NCBI RefSeq assembly: GCF_020216685.1
Contig: NZ_JAIWNS010000102.1
Coordinates: 1 to 10,483, forward strand
Source of the DNA: Methanospirillum hungatei
GTDB lineage: Archaea; Halobacteriota; Methanomicrobia; Methanomicrobiales; Methanospirillaceae
Length of the DNA: 10,483 nt
Reading direction: 5' to 3'
This document shows, one piece after another, positions 7,422-10,483 of this stretch (position 1 is the stretch's first letter; each line of letters starts with the position of its first letter). The translations under genes were made by a program, and so were the position numbers. Under the pieces are notes generated by a model. The model saw nothing but the letters and a program-made list of their open reading frames with translations. It had not been told where the DNA came from and searched no databases.

Positions 7422-7428
7422 TCACTCC
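7422..7428 (-). promoter_or_regulatory. Shine-Dalgarno site that fixes the SRAP start
   Basis: GGAGTGA on the minus strand lies three bases before the ATG at 7419. Its final TGA is the stop codon of the preceding gene, so ribosomes ending there are placed to restart on SRAP. Confidence 0.75.
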
Positions 7429-8909
7429 GGAGACCTTGGGTACCCTGCCTGGATTGCGTAATGGCGTCGTAAAAACCCGAGAACCTTCTCTGATTCGACC
7501 CATCTCCGGTCAAGCTGGGTTATCATCTCGTCAATCTGCTTTATCTGATGCATGAGTGTTGACCGCTCCTCTTCATGGAGATCCATAATGGACAGCCAGC
7601 CGGTGATGACCGCAAGAGGGTTTCTGATTCCGTCGTTGAGGATAGCAAACTCACCAAGATTTCTCTCTATCTGTGAGAGTAATGCCTGTTTCTCCTGTTC
7701 AAACTCTCGCTGATAGGTGATATCACGGGATATGGAGAGGACAGATCGGACCTTTCCCTCCATGTCAAACTCCGGAAAGAGCCGCCAGTTAAAGGTTACC
7801 ATTCCCTTCGGTGACTGGAATGAGATATCTGCTTCATGTGGTTTTCCCGTTTTAATCACCTGCTGAATGAGGGCGTCCCAGTCATCAGCCATTCGTGGAG
7901 GATAGGCCAGTTCTCCGTACGTCTTTCCGATGAGGTTTTCAGGAGGGAATGGAATATACGGCTCAACTGCAGGATTTACATACAGGTGCCTTCCTTCCGG
8001 GTTAAATCTCATGACAATATCGGTATTGTTCTCAACAAGTGCACGAAAGTTCTCCCTGCTCTCAAGAAGTGCATATTCTGATCGTTTCTGCAGGGTTATG
8101 TCCCTGACCGATCCGATAAACCCGACTTTTTGCATATCAGCATCAAGGATAGGAGAGACCATGATCCGGTAATACCGATCTGCATCATCACCTTCCCCGA
8201 CATGGCCGTGGTATTCTTCGGTTATGATCCTGTTTTCTATTCCGGGATTATCCGGATCTCCTGTTGTTTGCTCTCCAAGGATCAGGATCCTCTCGATAAG
8301 AGAAGAGACGCCGGGATACCGGTAGGTACACTCCGAAAAATCCTGGCATTTATTGAGCACCACTCCAGGCGGGATACCGGTCAGTTCTTCCATGATCCGG
8401 TTCCATGCGATGATACGCTGTGATGAATCGACAGCAAGTGTTGCATCAGGAAGAAAATCGATGATCTCTTCAAGAAGGTTTCGGGATTTTGCCAGTGCCT
8501 TCTCTGATCGTCTTCGCGTCACTGCCTGGACGATCATCTGCTTCATCTCAGTAAACAGGACAAGGGGGTCTTCCCCTTTCTGCAGGTAGAAATCAGCACC
8601 GGCATTCAGGGCTTCAATGACCACTTCATGCCTGCTTTTACCGGTGCAGACAAGAAAGGGCGTATTGTCACCGATGCCCCGTAAGGTCCGGAGAAGTTGC
8701 AATCCGTCAAGCCCTGGCATCTCATAATCCGCAACAATCGCATCATAAGTATGGGTATGAATATGTTCCAGGGCATCTTCCCCATCAGTTACCAGGGTTA
8801 CGACACACCCTCCCAGTCGGTCTTCAAGAAAGATACGGGCAATATCGCCCATACTCGGTTCATCATCGACAAAAAGAACTGATATCGGGGTGGAGGTTTC
8901 TGGATTCAG
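7422..8909 (-). CDS. Receiver-PAS-PAS protein with HisKA-like end lacking the phospho-His
   Basis: From a proposed CTG start the product is 495 residues. The receiver domain (about 9-125) has acidic D15/D16 in VLFVDDE, phospho-acceptor D61 in ADYEMPGLDG, T89 and K111. PAS1 is about 140-275 and PAS2 about 283-400, followed by the usual RDIT-type exits. Residues about 410-482 look like a HisKA dimerization helix pair. However, where H-E-L-R-N-P-L is expected the sequence has N425-D426-G-I-R-N-P-L, and no ATPase domain follows, so it cannot be a kinase. It may relay a phospho-signal through protein contacts. The first ATG (8852) falls after the essential DDE motif. The frame upstream is open to a TGA at 8916-8918 and offers no ATG, GTG or TTG. 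CTG at 8909, six bases after GGAGATGA, is the best start. A one-base frameshift from the ATG at 8919 is the alternative. Confidence 0.82.
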   Translation of the reverse strand: MNPETSTPISVLFVDDEPSMGDIARIFLEDRLGGCVVTLVTDGEDALEHIHTHTYDAIVADYEMPGLDGLQLLRTLRGIGDNTPFLVCTGKSRHEVVIEALNAGADFYLQKGEDPLVLFTEMKQMIVQAVTRRRSEKALAKSRNLLEEIIDFLPDATLAVDSSQRIIAWNRIMEELTGIPPGVVLNKCQDFSECTYRYPGVSSLIERILILGEQTTGDPDNPGIENRIITEEYHGHVGEGDDADRYYRIMVSPILDADMQKVGFIGSVRDITLQKRSEYALLESRENFRALVENNTDIVMRFNPEGRHLYVNPAVEPYIPFPPENLIGKTYGELAYPPRMADDWDALIQQVIKTGKPHEADISFQSPKGMVTFNWRLFPEFDMEGKVRSVLSISRDITYQREFEQEKQALLSQIERNLGEFAILNDGIRNPLAVITGWLSIMDLHEEERSTLMHQIKQIDEMITQLDRRWVESEKVLGFLRRHYAIQAGYPRSPE

Positions 8910-8915
8910 GGCTCG

Positions 8916-8923
8916 TCATCTCC
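8916..8923 (-). promoter_or_regulatory. Shine-Dalgarno-like site before the CTG start at 8909
   Basis: GGAGATGA on the minus strand, close to GGAGGTGA, lies six bases before the CTG at 8909. It contains an out-of-frame ATG (8919-8917), which opens an 18-codon reading frame that ends inside the receiver start. Confidence 0.45.
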
Positions 8924-8954
8924 GGGGGGTGTTGGGGGTGCGGGGAATACAGGG
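8924..8954 (+). other. Potential G-quadruplex tract
   Basis: The plus strand carries four G runs: six at 8924-8929, five at 8934-8938, four at 8942-8945 and three at 8952-8954. Loops are 4, 3 and 6 bases, which satisfies the standard G3+N1-7 rule. It lies between the TATA-like box and the start of the receiver-PAS gene, on the template strand of that gene. Confidence 0.6.
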
Positions 8955-8955
8955 A

Positions 8956-8963
8956 AATATAAT
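8956..8963 (-). promoter_or_regulatory. Candidate TATA box for the receiver-PAS / SRAP operon
   Basis: The minus strand reads ATTATATT preceded by AAAGAAAC, a BRE-like purine stretch. A start of transcription near 8930-8935 would give a leader of about 25 bases ending at the CTG at 8909. This supports a start close to 8909 and not the ATG at 8852. Confidence 0.45.
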
Positions 8964-9002
8964 GTTTCTTTGGTACTGGAATTTCTTATAGATATCCCCC
9001 GG

Positions 9003-9365
9003 CTATTGATGAAGAACTTTATCAATCTCCTGTAATATTCCCTGTTTCTGAAATGGTTTGATAATATAACTCAAAGCTCCGCATTTGAATGCCAGTTTTG
9101 CCATCTCAACAGACTGGATGGCAGTCACCATGATAACCTTTGCTGCAGGGTTTACTCCAAGGATGGTCTTTAAAGCCATCATCCCGTCCATCTTTGGCAT
9201 GATGATATCCATAAGAACCAGATCAGGTTTTGTCTTCAGATATAACTCAACTGCCTGCTGACCGTCTTCTGCCTCACCGACTATCTCAAACCCTTCTTCA
9301 GTAAGAATATTCACCAGAATGGTTCGCATGAACCTGGTATCATCGACGACTAGAACCTGAACCAT
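9003..9365 (-). CDS. CheY-like stand-alone response regulator
   Basis: The 120-residue single receiver domain has D8/D9 (VLVVDD), phospho-acceptor D53 (LVLMDIIMPKMDG), T81 (MVTA) and K103 (IIKPF), a complete phosphorylation site. There is no output domain, so it acts by binding a partner, as CheY does on the motility switch, or as a phosphorelay intermediate. No chemotaxis genes are in the window, so a che role is not assigned. ATG 9365 gives the compact MVQVLVVDD start and has a weak GGGTG six bases upstream. A GTG at 9374 would add three residues but has no ribosome site. It lies 12 bases after the receiver-PAS gene upstream and is probably cotranscribed with it. Confidence 0.9.
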   Translation of the reverse strand: MVQVLVVDDTRFMRTILVNILTEEGFEIVGEAEDGQQAVELYLKTKPDLVLMDIIMPKMDGMMALKTILGVNPAAKVIMVTAIQSVEMAKLAFKCGALSYIIKPFQKQGILQEIDKVLHQ

Positions 9366-9377
9366 ACCCGGCACCCG

Positions 9378-10379
9378 TTACATATATGCAGGTTCATCAC
9401 CCTGACATTCTGTTTTTGTACGTGCTATGCTCTGGATGGTGCGTTCATCCAATTCAAATGAGATGCCGAGCACTCCGGTCGTTTTGTCTTCTTCGATGAT
9501 AGGGACCGTCCATGAAATCAGAACCCTGCATTTTTCCTTATTTCCGCAGGGATATACTGCACAATCTGTCTTCCCGGTTAATGCAGCATCACACCGTCTC
9601 TTCCATTCCTCCCTGACTGAACTGTCGGTCTCTATCTCATCAACCGATGTTCCGATAAGGCTCCCCCATCTGGCCGCATGATGTATGTTCTGCTGGGTAA
9701 AGAGATAGTTCACATCAACCGCCCAAATCCGTGCCGGAAACGAGTTCATCAGGGTGGAGAGAAAGGCCTCCCGGTCTGACAGTATGTTCCTAAGCAGGAT
9801 CTGTTCAGTCAGGTCAATTCCAACCCCCACTAGTCCGTTTAACTCTCCGTCAGGAGTCCTGACCGGCTGGCGGCGGAAGAATATCTTCTTCGTTTCGCCC
9901 GTCTTCGAAGGAATATCCTCAACATTTTCCAGGAACGGGATACCATGGGTAAAAATGAGTTCCTCTGACCGGTTAAACGCCTCTGCAAGTTCTCTCTGAG
10001 GCAGGGTATCGGTCTTTCCGATTATCTGGTCTTGGCACATCCCGCACATCTCTTCAAACAGGTGATTTACATGCAGAAACTTTCTGTCTGCATCCTTCAT
10101 GTAGACGATACCGGGGATGGTTGCAAGGATGGTTGAGAGTATCTGGTTGGTATGAGTGATATCATCACTCTTCTTTTTCAGTGTGATATGGGTCCCGATC
10201 CGTGCCAGCATCTCACGGGTATCAAAAGGTTTGGTCAGGTAATCTCCTGCACCAAGTCTGAAAGCAAGTTCCTTATCCTGCACAAGGCCGAGCGCGGTGA
10301 CCATGATGACCGGTATCTGGCTGTATCGCCGATCTTCTTTGAGGGTTCGGAGAAGATCAAACCCAGAAGCCCCAGGCAT
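9378..10379 (-). CDS. Receiver (C-terminal half)-PAS-PAS protein, probably the 3' part of a disrupted gene
   Basis: The 333-residue frame starts at the ATG inside a receiver domain (MPGASGFDLL), retaining the switch Thr28 (MVTA) and Lys50 (LTKPF). The codons just upstream read V-L-D-V-I, so the phospho-acceptor Asp is outside the ATG start, and a TAG follows at 10395-10397. PAS1 covers about 72-192 and PAS2 about 204-312. PAS1 has a CGMC pair (C112, C115). PAS2 has C263, C273, C278 and C284 clustered around an insertion. The tail CQGDEPAYM ends just before the CheY-like gene. As read, the product lacks beta1-beta3 of the receiver and cannot be phosphorylated. The PAS part could still be made by internal initiation at the ATG, since a TATA-like box lies at 10407-10414. 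Confidence 0.7.
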   Translation of the reverse strand: MPGASGFDLLRTLKEDRRYSQIPVIMVTALGLVQDKELAFRLGAGDYLTKPFDTREMLARIGTHITLKKKSDDITHTNQILSTILATIPGIVYMKDADRKFLHVNHLFEEMCGMCQDQIIGKTDTLPQRELAEAFNRSEELIFTHGIPFLENVEDIPSKTGETKKIFFRRQPVRTPDGELNGLVGVGIDLTEQILLRNILSDREAFLSTLMNSFPARIWAVDVNYLFTQQNIHHAARWGSLIGTSVDEIETDSSVREEWKRRCDAALTGKTDCAVYPCGNKEKCRVLISWTVPIIEEDKTTGVLGISFELDERTIQSIARTKTECQGDEPAYM

Positions 10380-10483
10380 GATGACATCAAGGACCTAATT
10401 CTGGCAATTTATAACTTACTAAGGTGAGAGTCTTTTCTCCCTGAGCAAGCTATCGAACCCCATGTTCTTTAACTGGTCATCCA
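10380..10483 (-). pseudogene. Out-of-frame remnants of the receiver domain N-terminal half
   Basis: On the minus strand, one frame (10422-10481, then TAG) reads DDQLKNMGFDSLLREKRLSP, like the acidic pair and helix 1 of a receiver. Another frame (10396-10449) reads LAQGEKTLTLVSYKLPEL, which matches beta2-helix2-beta3 and would run into VLDVIMPG after a small indel near 10395. The two stretches overlap, so only one can be right in the overlap. Together they suggest a receiver gene with an internal deletion or frameshift. Alternatively the first stretch is the C-terminus of a separate upstream gene. Confidence 0.45.
10407..10414 (-). promoter_or_regulatory. TATA-like box upstream of the ATG at 10379
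   Basis: The minus strand reads TTATAAAT about 31 bases from the ATG, the spacing expected for a leaderless start. It may be accidental, because the same bases could be remnants of receiver coding sequence. Confidence 0.25.

Noticed and set aside
7420..7503. Longer SRAP start at 7503
   Set aside because: SRAP chemistry needs Cys at position 2, and the MCGRY start at 7419 has an ideal ribosome site. The extension lies inside the upstream gene.
8850..8852. ATG 8852 as the start of the receiver-PAS-PAS protein
   Set aside because: It would delete the first strand and the DDE acidic pocket of an otherwise intact receiver domain, and has no Shine-Dalgarno site.

Overview
The window looks like a methanogenic archaeon of the Methanomicrobiales, with a Methanospirillum-like relative as my best guess. 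This is inferred from several things together: archaeal TATA boxes placed for short or absent leaders, GGAG/GGTGA-type Shine-Dalgarno sites, moderate GC, abundant PAS/receiver signalling proteins, a rubredoxin, and a secreted Pro/Val/Thr-rich surface protein with DUF4430-like domains. No rRNA, tRNA, CRISPR array, transposase or integrase is visible.

Left part (1-4250), small accessory and surface genes. The window opens inside a TPR protein (+). Convergent to it is a dual-specificity-type protein phosphatase (-). Divergent from the phosphatase is a secreted protein built as two homologous domains joined by a stalk of twelve 16-residue repeats (+). It ends one base from a tandem zinc-ribbon protein (-). 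Then come a 54-residue rubredoxin (+) and a DUF454/YbaN-like membrane protein (-).

Right part (4351-10483), a two-component signalling cluster. A complete membrane histidine kinase (sensor region, HAMP, PAS, HisKA, HATPase; +) abuts, tail to tail, a minus-strand group. In transcription order that group is a receiver-PAS-PAS protein whose receiver 5' half is out of frame at the right edge, a stand-alone CheY-like receiver, a receiver-PAS-PAS protein ending in a HisKA-like segment without the phospho-histidine, and an SRAP (YedK/HMCES) DNA-protein crosslink protein that is translationally coupled to it. The full kinase could phosphorylate the CheY-like protein or the receiver-PAS proteins, but this is inferred from proximity only.

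Most notable points: the start of the receiver-PAS-PAS gene at 8909 is not an ordinary ATG and lies beside a G-quadruplex-type tract; the receiver gene at the right edge is broken or frameshifted; the surface protein has a dumbbell architecture with freshly duplicated DNA repeats; SRAP is coupled to a signalling protein; and three convergent gene pairs are separated by 0-3 bases.
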